Assembly: GCF_001949145.1 (NCBI RefSeq)
Contig: NW_019091393.1
Span: forward strand, 223,252-287,251
Reading direction: 5' to 3'
Origin: Acanthaster planci
Taxonomy: Eukaryota > Echinodermata > Asteroidea > Valvatida > Acanthasteridae
Length of the DNA stretch: 64,000 nucleotides
Part shown: piece by piece, positions 23,525-35,955 of the stretch
How the letters are laid out: every line of letters starts with the position of its first letter
Position numbering within the stretch: position 1 is the first letter of the stretch
Made by a program: the position numbers and the translations under genes
The notes under the pieces: generated by a model
What the model was told of the DNA's origin: nothing
What the model saw: the letters and a program-made list of their open reading frames with translations, nothing else
Database searches by the model: none

Positions 23525-26490
23525 ATTTGAAGGGTTTCGAGTTTGCCAGGAAGTTGAGGTGTGGAACAAACTGTGTGACTGCGTGCTGGGATATAAAATG
23601 GTTGCACGACTGCCATCCTGCAGGTCAATGCTGTTGTTACACAGGTTATGCACAAAAGAGGTTCCTTGTGGAACAAAAGAATTCCCCTGCAAGATGGCTA
23701 CCACGTAAAGCCTCTATTGTAATGCTTGGCGTGTTTTCATGCTACCCTTTTACGTAACTTTGTGAGCGCATAGTTGAAATTTTATTACCTTGAGTCTTTC
23801 GCTAGATTTTACCTGCAGTGCGGTAAGTCAGCTTGCAAAAAATATTATTCTGCAATCGAAACAGTGTAGTTTAATATTCTATCAAATATTCTATCAAATT
23901 GAAATGTTACCTTTCATGACCAATAGGGCTGTGAATAAAATTGACGCAAAAGGGAAGACCTGACGAAACCCATTAAGCCGATCCAGTAAGCCCCGCCCTC
24001 TAGTCACGTGGGCAGTTAGCTTGTGGGCAGTTGGCGCCTCAAGACATGTCCGGCTGCGTGCGCGTAATTTTTATCCACGCATGCCTGTTATCACAGCTTT
24101 GATTGGTGTGCAGTCACACAGGGGAGGTGCTTCATGGACCTCGTCATTCATATTTATATCGCCATGCTTATCGGCCATTCTTATTATTATTTAGGTGTGT
24201 TTTCCAACGGCTAAAGTTTGTTTAAATATGAATCTCATTGAAAAAAATTAACTGACGAGTTTGTACTGTGGCATCATTAATTTCCGTGTTATTGGCAAAC
24301 GGTTCGATTATTCCATCTATTATAGTTAAATCTTAAGCCGCAATTGTGAATACATGTACACAGAATTTTTGAAGTTGATTAAAAACTTATTTTATTTATA
24401 GAAATGATTATAATTTGTATTAGAAATCTGTTATGATGGTTGCTTTTTGTGTCGTCCATGCACAAAAGAGGCCCCTTACCTGAAAACAACTAGCAAAAAG
24501 CTGAAATTTTAAAATGTTCCCATAATTTTGTTTGTAATTTTGTTTCAGTTTGAGATATTTAATGACAAACGCTGACGTTAGCTGAAACAAGGTGAATTCT
24601 CACAACTCTTAAACCAACTAAGTGGATTCTATCCTCAGTTCAAATTAAAATGAAACAACGCGGGTGTAAACCAGCGGCCTTACCCAAGAGCAGCCTCGCT
24701 TTAGTGGCAGTGACGTGGTTCGCGTCCTTCCAAAAGGCAGCTAGCATCTAAAGAGGGCAGCACGCAATCTCTTGTGGCTGGTTTGACTTTGCAAAGTTCG
24801 CGCAAGGGCGCTGTTCACTCCCACCGTAGAGGGAAAATTGGCCGTACACAATTGTTTCTTGGCCACTAATGTCTGCATCTGCTGAGGTCTTGTGGCTGTG
24901 GCTGTTTCCCAGAGTCCTCTGTGTCTTGTGGAGACCTTTCTTCCACGAGTAGTCCACATTATGTATGTATGATTAGCCCCTTTATTGTATACATGCACGT
25001 GAAAAGCACCTCCTAGTATTGAGCCCCCCCGCTTTTGAATTCCCATGGACGGATAATTTTTTTATTTCAGATCTCCCCCATTTCCCAAGTCTCCAAACAC
25101 AGATTTACGCCCGTAATTATAACGGGAAGATGTCGACTGCATTTCTGTGGGCAGCGGACATAAAAGACGACACCAGAGGTGTGACACGTGTCTGTACGTG
25201 TTTTGCAATTACATCGTCTGTTGTAACTTTGCCAGGAAGATGAGTCATGACTCAAACAGCCTCTTTTTTTCCCCTTGCCCTAAATCTTCCTCCAGCCCTG
25301 GCGACATTTGAAATTCACGAGGCTGTGGAGGAAAACATTTTGCAGAGAGAAAGTCATCCGTCCCAGACGGCTTCTTTTGAAGCTCTGTGAAACCTTTGAA
25401 GAACGTACAAACCCGCCCCATATGGCCCGATATCTTGTCTTCTTCTTCAAGTCACGTCACGTCAAAAAAAAAAAACGAAAAGCTCTCGTCCCCGGGGTGA
25501 AACGCGAGACCGTAGAGACAGCCATGAGCGAATGAGGACGCCGTAATCTCGCAAATGAACTCCCCGAGCGGCCATTTTCACAGGGAACTCGCGAGGGTAA
25601 GAAAAGATCGCCTTTCCCCAGCCTGAAAAATACTGGCCATTGACCGACGGTGCGTGGGATGAATAAATAACGCTCACTCTTGAGGTATTGGAGCATGTCA
25701 GAAATAACAACGATGCGTCCTGCTCGGTAATTCAGTGTGCAAAGTGTGCAATGACATTGATATCAAAATAGAACGTAATTTGAACCCTTCAAATAATGGA
25801 AATAAGTGGAAGCCCGCTTTTGTTTAAATGTAAACTATTGTAATTCAATTCCTGGTTTATTGTGACCACTGAGGGCGCTGTTGCCATCGCGCTCTTTAAG
25901 GATGCAGGCCAGTAAATAAGCCGAAAACTGCTTGCGCAGGCCAAATCACACTCAAATTCCCTACGAAATAGAGCTTTTGTGGCCCATGAACTTGAACATT
26001 TGTAGAAAAGACAGGTATAGGCGGGCAAAGAGAATACCAGATTGCGTCTGAGTGAGATTTGGAAGAAATGGGTGCCTGAAAACGGTCTATTTTTCGAGAA
26101 GTGAAGGCAAGAGGCGAGGGGCTTCACGACTGCATTTTAGGGGTGACCTTCCGTGGAAATAAATGTCTTCAAAAGCCATCTGTTAATGAATGGAATTTTG
26201 AAAAGAAGATGAAAAATCATAAACTGGGCTACAATTTGACTTGCATCCCGAACGCCTGAGAAACTCGTGAATATTTTTCCTTTTTTTTTTCGTTCGGGTA
26301 TTTATCATTGTTGGCTATGGTAGTTTATTTACTGGCCTGCAACCTTTATCAACTTCTGGAGCTTAATATTTCACTAGGTTGGAAATGAGCCTTTTGCGAG
26401 TTAAATTTGAATAAAATCTGGCACACTGAGTTAAACGTATGATTAAATTCACGTAGCCATAACTATTTGAATTCTCCATGATGCTGAAGG

Positions 26491-26660
26491 CACTGTTGCT
26501 ATACCTCGTTATTCGGGGCAAGCTTTTGCTTAGTAACGTAACACTAACAGACGCCTTGCAACAATCAATGGATAAGACGGGCACAGAGGAATCAGTCCAT
26601 TCTGGAGATGGTGTTCGCTAAGCAACAGCTTGTCCCGAATCATGAGGTATAACAACAGCG
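26491..26660. mobile_element. MITE with about 45-bp terminal inverted repeats
   Basis: The left end, cactgttgctatacctcg, and the right end, ...gaggtataacaacagcg, are complementary with a few changes. Pairing continues through attcggggcaagct and agcttgtcccgaat. The central part, about 80 bp, is unpaired. It has no coding capacity. I did not find a clear target-site duplication. Confidence 0.75.
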
Positions 26661-27297
26661 TCTTTACTCTGAGAAATTTAAAATTATGTTTATGTACAAT
26701 CAGATGACTCAGTTTGCCAGATTTATTCATGTTTAACCCGCAAATGCTTCTTCTCTGTAAAATGTTAGACACGTCAATGAAAGTTGTTGCCACGATTTAT
26801 GTTTGGTTGAATTTTTTTTGGAATGAACCTGTTCTTACCTCGCCGTCTACAATATTAGTCAGGTAAAAATAAAATATGAAATTTCACAATGCAAACTATG
26901 CCAACAAACCACGACACATAAACAGCAAGTAGCCCAGTCGTCGAAATGTTGACACAGGAATGTTAGAGGCCGACTGCACACGTCATTTTATTCTGAGTGG
27001 TTGAGCTGTGGCATTCACTATGGGACTCATTTGATGGTCACATTTAAGAGATCACTTTTCCTCTAGTGATGCGAGTTTTGCGCTACCGTTGTTTGTTCCT
27101 ATTTTTTAGGGGGAGAGGCGGCGGTCTGCCTTATCTCTAAATAGACTACAGTCTCCCGTTTCCATACTTTTATCCTGTAAATTCATTCATTGGTTCTACA
27201 TCCAAATGATTTTTGTTACAATAATTTGATTACAACGAAATGTAAATGAATTATTTAATCAACGTTGGTGTCAAATTCCTTTACAGAAATGTTGCAC

Positions 27298-27352
27298 TTG
27301 TTTATTTTTATTTTATTTATTTATTTATTATTATTATTATTTTTTTTTTTAA
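27298..27352. repeat. AT-rich simple repeat
   Basis: A run of ttta, tta and t units with almost no G or C. This is an ordinary microsatellite-type stretch. Confidence 0.85.
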
Positions 27353-30300
27353 GACAAGGCCATTCGTGGCAGTATTGAACGTTTGGGGGAATCTTCCGAA
27401 AAGATCCGTGAAATTCGACAGCTTCATGTAGATGGCATGACCATAAGGAGTCTTATGGTAGGGCTGTTGGCAACCGCTTCATTTGAGGCAAACTGTTTCT
27501 CTTTCAGTTGAGGACAAAAGACATTGTGCGGACACTTGTTACTTACAATGCTTTAATGAACCTGGGGTACCTGGCATCAACAATGCAAACATGTTGAATT
27601 TTTAAGACCCAAATCGATTGCCCCTCCTGGTGCGTTGTGTCCATTGTCGCCCTCTTTGTGGGGGTTTAAAATGGGCACAAAAAATCCCCGGAATCGATTA
27701 TTCTCCTCAACGCCTCTTTGTATAAGCCGCTCAACCCGGTTGTGTCGCTGAGTCGGTGTTGCTTAAATCGAATCCTTCCCAGCGTGGGTTTGTCTTATGT
27801 TTTATTCACTTCCGGAAATAAAAGTATGGCATTTTCCACTACACGCATCGTCCCACGCCGGCTGCGTTTTCATATAATTAGGCTACTGCAGGTGATGTTC
27901 AGACGTAGGTCAAAGGTTGGAGGAAGCCGGAAGGTTATTGGCAGATCGATGTTGTTTCGGTCGTAGTTCCACCCCCCTCCCCCGTTTGTGAAGCTTGGTG
28001 AGTGGTATTATGTAAAGACCAGGCGGTGTGTTGGCACACCTGCGCCCAGTGACATGCGCTGACGTCCGTCGATATTGCGATGCTGGCGATACGACATTGA
28101 TTTTGACTGGACGGACGGGGCCCACTGATGTCGGCTCACCGCCCGCCGATGAGAACATGACCGCTTGTCACCGGAGTGAACCGCGTATGAGGCTGTACAC
28201 AGACGGTGCATGCTGCCCAATCACAGGTTTAAAAATCCAGTAATTGCGAAGTCAGCTTCAAGATCCCAACGATGAAATCTGACGAAGCTGTCCCGGAGGA
28301 CTAAATGCCGAGTTCTGCTCACCGGTAATGCGATTTTTTTATATGTACTGAGGCAACCGGACGCCGGCCAGACGAACACGGGGCCTTTCATATTATATCG
28401 CCCATAATCATCATCGTCCTGATGATATAGCGCTGCGTTTTAAGAAGTCCCGCGAGGGCCGGCCTACCGGATGAACTTGGTGAGAGGTTCCAATGATTGA
28501 GTTGAGGCTACCCGCGGTTGTCGTCCCCCTTGTGCCGGGCAAGAGCCATTATTGTGAGTAAATGGGCAGGACGGTTGCGCCTCTGAACTTTTCTTAAGCA
28601 TTTTCCCCACTTTATGTCTGCTCTGCAGACCAAATCAGATTCGACCAGAACACTGTTTCTCGTGACCCTGTGTCTCAAAGAATGTGATGGAAACGGACAT
28701 CTGCTTTGAGATAGGACTCCACAAAGCAACGCTGACGGGAGCGAAGCTTTCACCTTCGGGATGGTCAGGTCTGTAATGCAGGCAAAGGTAAGATTGGTGT
28801 GCCTGTTTCATATCCCAACTGTGACACGCACGGTGTTTAAGTGACAGTGGTTTGGGGTGACATGCATCATTAGACGATGAATGTACAAGATTGTGTTGAT
28901 ATGTTTATTCAATTTCTTGATCAATAGAAGATTTCCTTGAAGTCGGAAAGATTGAAAGTATATGCCTGGAAAAAAAGGGTCTCGCTAAAGATTTCAGTTA
29001 TGCTGAATATTGGTGTTGAAGTGATGGTAGCTATGAATTACGCACACGAGAGTATTACATCCTGGTTTCACTTTTGTTTATTTCTTCACAGGGCCTTTTT
29101 TGACCACTGAGTAGTGGAACCTATTGTTTCAATACATGACTCGACGAGCAAGTAGTTTTTAAAGGCCTTGGGGTCATTCTAATTGCATGATCGATGCCGA
29201 GTGTGATTCTTAAATTTATGCGACACCCAAAGTGGTCAATGATAGATGGCTCGAGTTTCGAATTGTCGTCAGCAAAGGTCGCCTTGAATTCTGACTGGTT
29301 TTGACATGAAACGAGACATGTCCTGTATGTGCACCTTGCTGAATACGTACGTTGCCGTGTCAATCTGTGGAAAATGTGACGCATAATTTCTGCGATCGAA
29401 ATGAGATACATCCATTGATAGTGCACCGAATTCTCTGTGGAATTCTGCGCATCTGCCATGACATATTACATATTATAGGGATCATCTTTTTTTTATGTTT
29501 TTTTTTTTTAATTACCTGCAGTTACACCGGGGAGCAATTGATCTATACAGACTTAACATTAAATACATGCCGCAAGGCAGCATGAATAAAATCTGAATAC
29601 ACGAACTGAAAGTACGAGGCAAGAAACAAAGCACAAGGCCGAACGCTGGGTCATTTTAACGTTGAACTTATTATGCAGAAAGTAATGATAATGTTTTGTC
29701 AAGCCGAAAATGATTTCTTACCCAAAATAATTGACGAAAATTACTTTACAGTGACTGTAATGGAGCTGATTTAACCCAGAGTCTGCAAGTCGAAACCACT
29801 TTGTTGATATTAGAATTCATCTTTATTCGTCTCTTTTCCGTGGGAGTCTTTTTAACTTGTCGTCATATCAAATTCTCTTCACTTCAATTTAGTACAAAAT
29901 ACTTCAGTGTCTATATCAATATTCATGAGCTTTTAGTTTTACCCCCTGCTAATTCTAAACCTTTTTTTCGTGTGTATGACCTGCTCTGTTTAATTTAAAG
30001 GAAAGTTGAGGACCGTTTTAAGACAGTGTTGGAAGTTATTTATTCACAGATTTACGAATCAAAGAGGCCTCCCCGCACCGAGGCTTTATTCACTCAGTCA
30101 ACATGCGAGCCTGCATGATAATCGACAGGGTTCGCCAACGTAAATATAAATGTCTTCGAGGGAAGGAGACAGAGAGAACGAACCAGCGAAAGAGACAGAA
30201 CGGAAACGATATCTATCTTCTGAGATGCCGCTTGCCTTATGTGAATGCTGAATAGAAAAAAAAAGGCATCACTGCATAAGGGGATAAAAAAAATCTAACA

Positions 30301-31700
30301 TGAAATAAAACAAAAGCCGCGGATAACTGTGCTTAACGCGACCGCCAGTTGAACTGGGACTAGCTTTTGCCTGGGCGATTAATGAGAGGACTCGATGCGA
30401 CATGTTGGTATTAAAACTGTCGCATTTTATTTGACAATGCAATTCCTTGAAGGCAAAGATTGGCGTCGTTTTTAAATAGTCAGATACTTAATCTTATCCC
30501 AAGAGTCGTGTAGTTACCGCGAATTGGCTCATACTTTGTAACTCAAATCCACCAAAATTATTTTTTTTCAACGAAAGATTCCTCGTGGGTTTTGTCCATA
30601 TACAACCCTTTAAAAATCAACGCAAATTAGGCCTAGACGCACTGCCCCATTTTTCACTCGGAACGGGCTGGGACAAAATTCAGCCTCATCGTCTTCTGCA
30701 ATGAACTGACCTTCTTCTTGGCTGATGTACGCTAATGCGTTCCGGAGTTCAGTCAGATATTCTAATCGTCACTACCGTGTAATCGTTTTCTGACATGCTG
30801 GGGGGGGAACCGTTCATGGCACTCTTGCGCACGTGACGAGAGAATGGAAATTTCTCCCTCTCGCTGCCTCGTTCTCTGTCAATAGAAGTTCAATCGAGGC
30901 TGACCTCTGACCTCAGATGACGTATACGGAGACGGAGTGGCACAGACGTCTCAGCGGCAGTGAAATCACGATTTCAAGAAATCAAGATAGTTCTCTTATC
31001 TGATCAGGAGCGGTACAGCTTGAGTTTCTCTCTTTGGGTTCGCAGTAATGGCATATATTTACCGGCATTATTACGACACCCCATTCAGAGTCAAGCGCAA
31101 AGCAAATGTCATGTAAGAAACGGTGACTTCGACACTGGAAATGTTATTAGGAAAAAGTGACTGCTCAATTAAAACACTATATTTCTGGCTCGCGATTTTT
31201 TTTTCCAATTTCAGTTTTACTTGTGTTTCCCCGAAGGACAAATGAACAAAACAAAGCCGCCAAAGGTAGAGGACAAAAACGAAAAGAAAAAAAACCAAAA
31301 AACTAAAACAAAGAAAGGCAATATTATTTATCAAATTAAAAACAGAATATAGGAAATATTGAAAACGAGTAGATTTTAATTCTCAGCCATTTTATGCACT
31401 TATTTACAGCCTGTACTCAGACTGATTCCCATGAGGCTTACAGCTTTACTTTCGTTCTCAGAAACACTTATTGAATAAAGCCGTGGAATCATATCTTAAA
31501 TCTTGCAAATATTCAACTTGTATTCGGTATCGTTGATGGGAATTCATAATCTCATATGAATTCCGCGCAACTGTAGCTAGCTTGAGTAAATACATGCTAT
31601 TATACAGCGATAATGCAGCCAGCCGCACGTAATAAGAATTATTCGATTTTTGTACGGAGCTTAAAAAATTATTCACCCGGCGCACGAGATGCCTCATAGT

Positions 31701-32003
31701 CACCGGCGTATCCAGCTTCTATTGCCAACGGGGCAAATTCAAAAGTGAATGCGGCTTCGGGCTCATTCTACACGATGTTAGGGGAGACAAAATCTCAAAA
31801 GCCTTACTCACTGTCCCGACATCCTTGCTTTTATTTGCTGATGTTGTTTTCTTATGGTTTTGGTGCTAATATTTTGAGAAATAAATATACCGATTGCTTT
31901 CTTCCCTACTGGTGAAGTAATTTTTTTGCCAAAAAGGTGAATTAATTAAATTAAAACTCCGTCAGGGGGCGATAAGCTGCCCCCCCTGTTGGATACGCCA
32001 CTG
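31701..32003. mobile_element. hAT-like non-autonomous element, about 300 bp
   Basis: The right end is tggatacgccactg, whose complement, cagtggcgtatcca, is a form common among hAT transposon termini. The left end, caccggcgtatcca, matches it at 12 of 14 positions. There is no transposase. The expected 8-bp target duplication is not visible, so either the flanks have mutated or the left limit is slightly off. Confidence 0.5.
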
Positions 32004-32756
32004 AATGCGGGTCGCATAGTTATGCAGAATTTTCAATTCATTCCGGCGATGAAGTTTAATTTCGTTATCCCTAAGCCGACTGGGCTCAAACGCGGCGCTA
32101 CGCTTAATACTTTCCGGTGCGTGTCGGATATTCAGCCCACCGGCATGATTATAGCTAAGAGGCTGACTATTTTCCTAATGGCATTGCCAAATTTACGTTT
32201 GCGCCAGTTCCGTCGCCCCGTTTCCGCGGCCTACAACATTTGAGGATATAATTTATGTGAATATATTAAACCAAATCACACCAGTGTTTCCACATTCCTA
32301 ATTTGTTCCCCTGTGTGGGATAGGCCATCTCAGTGATTTGAAATGAAAGTTGAATGAGCGATTAAAAGAGTGGTACATTATAATATGACAGTGTTCCCGG
32401 GTTTCCACACCAGACATTACTTCTTGATTTATTGATTAGTCAATATTTTAAGGAAGTTTTGTCCTGCATAGATTTTCTTCGTTTTGTTGTGTTTGTGAGT
32501 TTGTGTTGTTGTTATTGTTCTTGGTCTTATTGTTTTTTGTTTATTGTTTTGTTTTGTTCGTTGGGAATTTCTAATTTCCCAGAGTGCCCTCCACTGGAAG
32601 GATACAAAGGATTGAATTATTCCAAAATGTTTCTGTAATCTTTACTTTTACCACTGAGAGAAATTCAATCGGATCGGTTTGTGAACAGTGATCTTGTGTG
32701 AATTGAGTAGGTTTATGCCTGCACTCATAGCAATTGTCAAAATAGACGAACAACAT

Positions 32757-32810
32757 CACAGGGCGGAACAAATCCATCTGCATGTACAGATGGACTTGTT
32801 CCGCCCTGTG
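32757..32810. other. Very strong hairpin, 24-bp arms and 6-base loop
   Basis: The arms cacagggcggaacaaatcca + tctg and cagatggacttgttccgccc + tgtg are complementary at 23 of 24 positions, with loop catgta. Nothing pairs outside the arms. It could be a MITE reduced to its two ends, or a transcribed hairpin, although 54 nt is short for an animal microRNA precursor. No gene overlaps it. Confidence 0.75.
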
Positions 32811-35754
32811 TCCCCAATCACGTGATTCGGCCTGTCGAAGAATCCATAATAGACGCCCACTGATTGGTCATGATCCTGAGGTCGACTGGCTGTACACAGG
32901 TCTAATGTAATGCATAGTCGCCGAAACAGCAAGCGTAAATCATTATACGAATGTCTAGTCAATCACGTCATCATTTTATTATGATCTGTATTGCACACAA
33001 GATCTCATCTTCGAATATGCCGAAATATTCTTAAATGTTCTACACGTAATACATTTCTCTATATGTTCCTGCACCGTCTATCGCCTGCCTTGTCAGACCG
33101 CTGGGCGCTTAAATTTCATTTCCGATTCAGCAATGTCGCCGGCGAGTGGGCACATGTCGGTGGTACATTAACCACGGCACGGGTCTGGCATGATGCGGAT
33201 GCGGAGGTGGTCGTGAAAGGAAGGGGGCGTTGGATGGTAAAATTCTTCCGCTTGTGGGTGAGAGTCTGAAGGTAGAGCCAGTGGTACCCTGGGCTCTTGC
33301 GCCGCGTGCGCACCGCGACGGGTTCCGATTACGGCGAAACTTAATATGCCCGGACCCACGGGTGCATCGTGATGAAAACTGAAGTAATAGGTGCGATAAA
33401 TTTCCAACCGACGAGAGTGTGAAAATTATATCGGTGATCCGCAGGAACTTCAATCGCAATTTCAACTTCAATTTTCTTCAATCGCACTGTGAGGTGGGAT
33501 TCTTCTTCATGAACGGGTGCATTTGACAACGCTCGGAATTTTCCTCTGTCGCTATCATTCCCGTAATTATGTGACTCAAGATATTCATTTCGTTGAAAGA
33601 CTCCATCATAGACTGGTTCAGTCTTTTACATCTAAATTTCTAGCTTTCCTGAAGATAATTTGCCTTCTCAAAATGATACGATTTCCCTTCCGGGTATATG
33701 TGAGCATAAACAACGGCACGACATCCTAGCCCGTTCTCGTATCGCAATATCTATTTGTCTTGGAATGCCGTCCGAATTCCGTGAAAGGCCCCAGAGCAGA
33801 AAACCCAAATCGAAGCCAGCCTGGTTCGCGAAAAAAAATGCGGTGTAATTTCTTCGAGTGGACATCCATAATGGATCCCACTGTAAACCTCACCTGCAGA
33901 CGGACGTGCGCGCCGCTGGGTATAACTGTACACCCACTCCAAGCCCGCGATGACATTTTCCAATCCGTGTCTGGGGCTCAGCGACGGAACTGCTAGCTTA
34001 GAAAAGCCCACGAAGAAGCGGTGCGAACCCAGCCCGAGGGGGTAATGTGCCCGACGAAGGATTTGTCCCTGTCCTGCTCAAAAGAAAAAAAAAGAAATCG
34101 CTGGATCGAAGTGCTATTGATATCGCGAGTCGTCACGGGTTATATGGTTTAAAATTAAATCTCCCCACGCTCCCGGTGTAGGCCAACAATTATGTCCCTT
34201 CGTAAAACTGTCTGGGGGACGTACAGTAAAAATTAGCTGGATAAATATGCTCCTCAGCCCAATTCACTCTGTCTCCCTCCACGTTATCCCGTCCTTTCCG
34301 GGTAATTTAGCCCATCCGTGTTTTGCCACACGTTTGGGTTTTTTTTTTTATTTGTTTTTTTTATATGTTTTGTGGTGAATTCAGTCCTCAAGAAAGGGGC
34401 CTAATTTTTTTTCTGATAAGTCAATTCCGTCCAGATGCTGCGCGTAAATATGCAGTTGAAATAAAGTAAAGCGTAGTCTGGATGCAAGACTTGTGAGGTT
34501 TTGGGAATATATTGACCAGATGCGCACATTTCTTAGTTAGACAGGGGGACCAAATTACCTTATACACCGGCTAGACGGGAGGTCTTCCGGTGCAGTATGC
34601 TGTGGGCCTGTGGCGACGTTTTCGTAGCGGCGCCAGCGAGGAGATGTCGGAATACCCGATCCCCGTCCCCAGGGCAAGGAAATATTGACATGTAGAATTT
34701 GTTTTTTACAATCATGTGATATATCTGGTTTAACAACAAGGGACAGCATGTTGAATCGTGAGAAAAAAAATATCTTTTTTTTCTTTCATCTATATACGTT
34801 GTGTGTTAAAATGGCAGCTATTGTCCTGTGCTGTACCGTAGACATCGTGACTTCAAGCCGGTGTTATTTTTCCAGGGGGTCGAATTACTGTACTGCTGAA
34901 GCTCTTTGCTTCGGGTGAATAATTCTAGCGCAGGTGTACGTCGAGAAATAACAACCATCTCCGGAATATTATGATTCGCAAAATTGTTTGGCGTCGTCTT
35001 AACTCCGCTCCCTACATGAACAGTAGAATGCCAACTATCCTCTCACCTATAATTTTTCCCTTCGAAGGACAACATGCAACAGTCGGGATCATGATGATCG
35101 CTAATATTTGGGCGAAATTGCCAGGATGAGTCGGTGGCGACACGAGTGATTCATCCCTGGAAGGCCCGCGGGCGATCTCTATCTCGGAGAAGGGGATGTC
35201 GATGACGGCGTCCGAATTATTGCAATGACGCGGATCTCTTCGTACAACAAACAGTGGGGATTGCTTTGATGACTTTTCATTATGCAGAACCCACCTAATA
35301 AATTATAAACATAAATCTGTCTTTCACGGAGGTGCTCTGAAACGCTGTTAAGGGCACTTGTTTCTTCGATCGAACTCCATAACTTGATTTCTTCGAATCC
35401 TCATTGAGTAGCTGTTTTGCTTACACAATTTAGCACTGGCACACGCACAGGATGTACGTACATGTACATTGACTAAAATAGGATAAGTTACCCAACAGGC
35501 TTTACGACGCCCGTACTTCCGTCTCAATATTTGGCTGTGCTGAAGGCAGTTAGCTCATCTCGCGGCCCTCGGAGCGGTCACAGGGGTACGAGTGAGTAAG
35601 ATCGACTACTGAAGACCTTCTGCACGTGCGCCACTTCTTAGACGCGAATAACAGTCATGGCCAAGTAATCGGCATTACCTAAGTACGGAACTGCAGTTGC
35701 ACAAACTGTCCCTTTTGAAAGCCACTCCATCAACACCACCACCACCATAAAATC

Positions 35755-35955
35755 TAACATAAGCAACGCTATTCGCCTTGAGCAGGAGCATCCCGTCATC
35801 GGTTTATTAGAGCCATGTTGGTCGCGAGTTTTCATTTTGTTGCCAGGGACGCGACTGTAACGCGTGCATTTCATAGTCGTCTGTGAACCAGCGAAGTGCA
35901 GTTCCGACCATGGGAGCCCCCGTTGCGAGGAAAATTGCGCCCCCTCGTGTTCCAA
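35755..35955 (-). repeat. Dispersed repeat family B, copy 1
   Basis: On the minus strand this matches 49012-49235 and 52265-52475. Shared blocks include cttcgctggttcacag, gaaatgcacgcgttac, and cgaccaacatggctct. The three copies differ by many point changes, so the family is old. A short frame with similar residues occurs in copies 1 and 2, but stops and frame breaks in copy 3 argue against a gene. Confidence 0.7.

Noticed and set aside
23926-23940. tagggctgtga, a possible hAT terminus
   Set aside because: No matching inverted end and no subterminal repeats around it.
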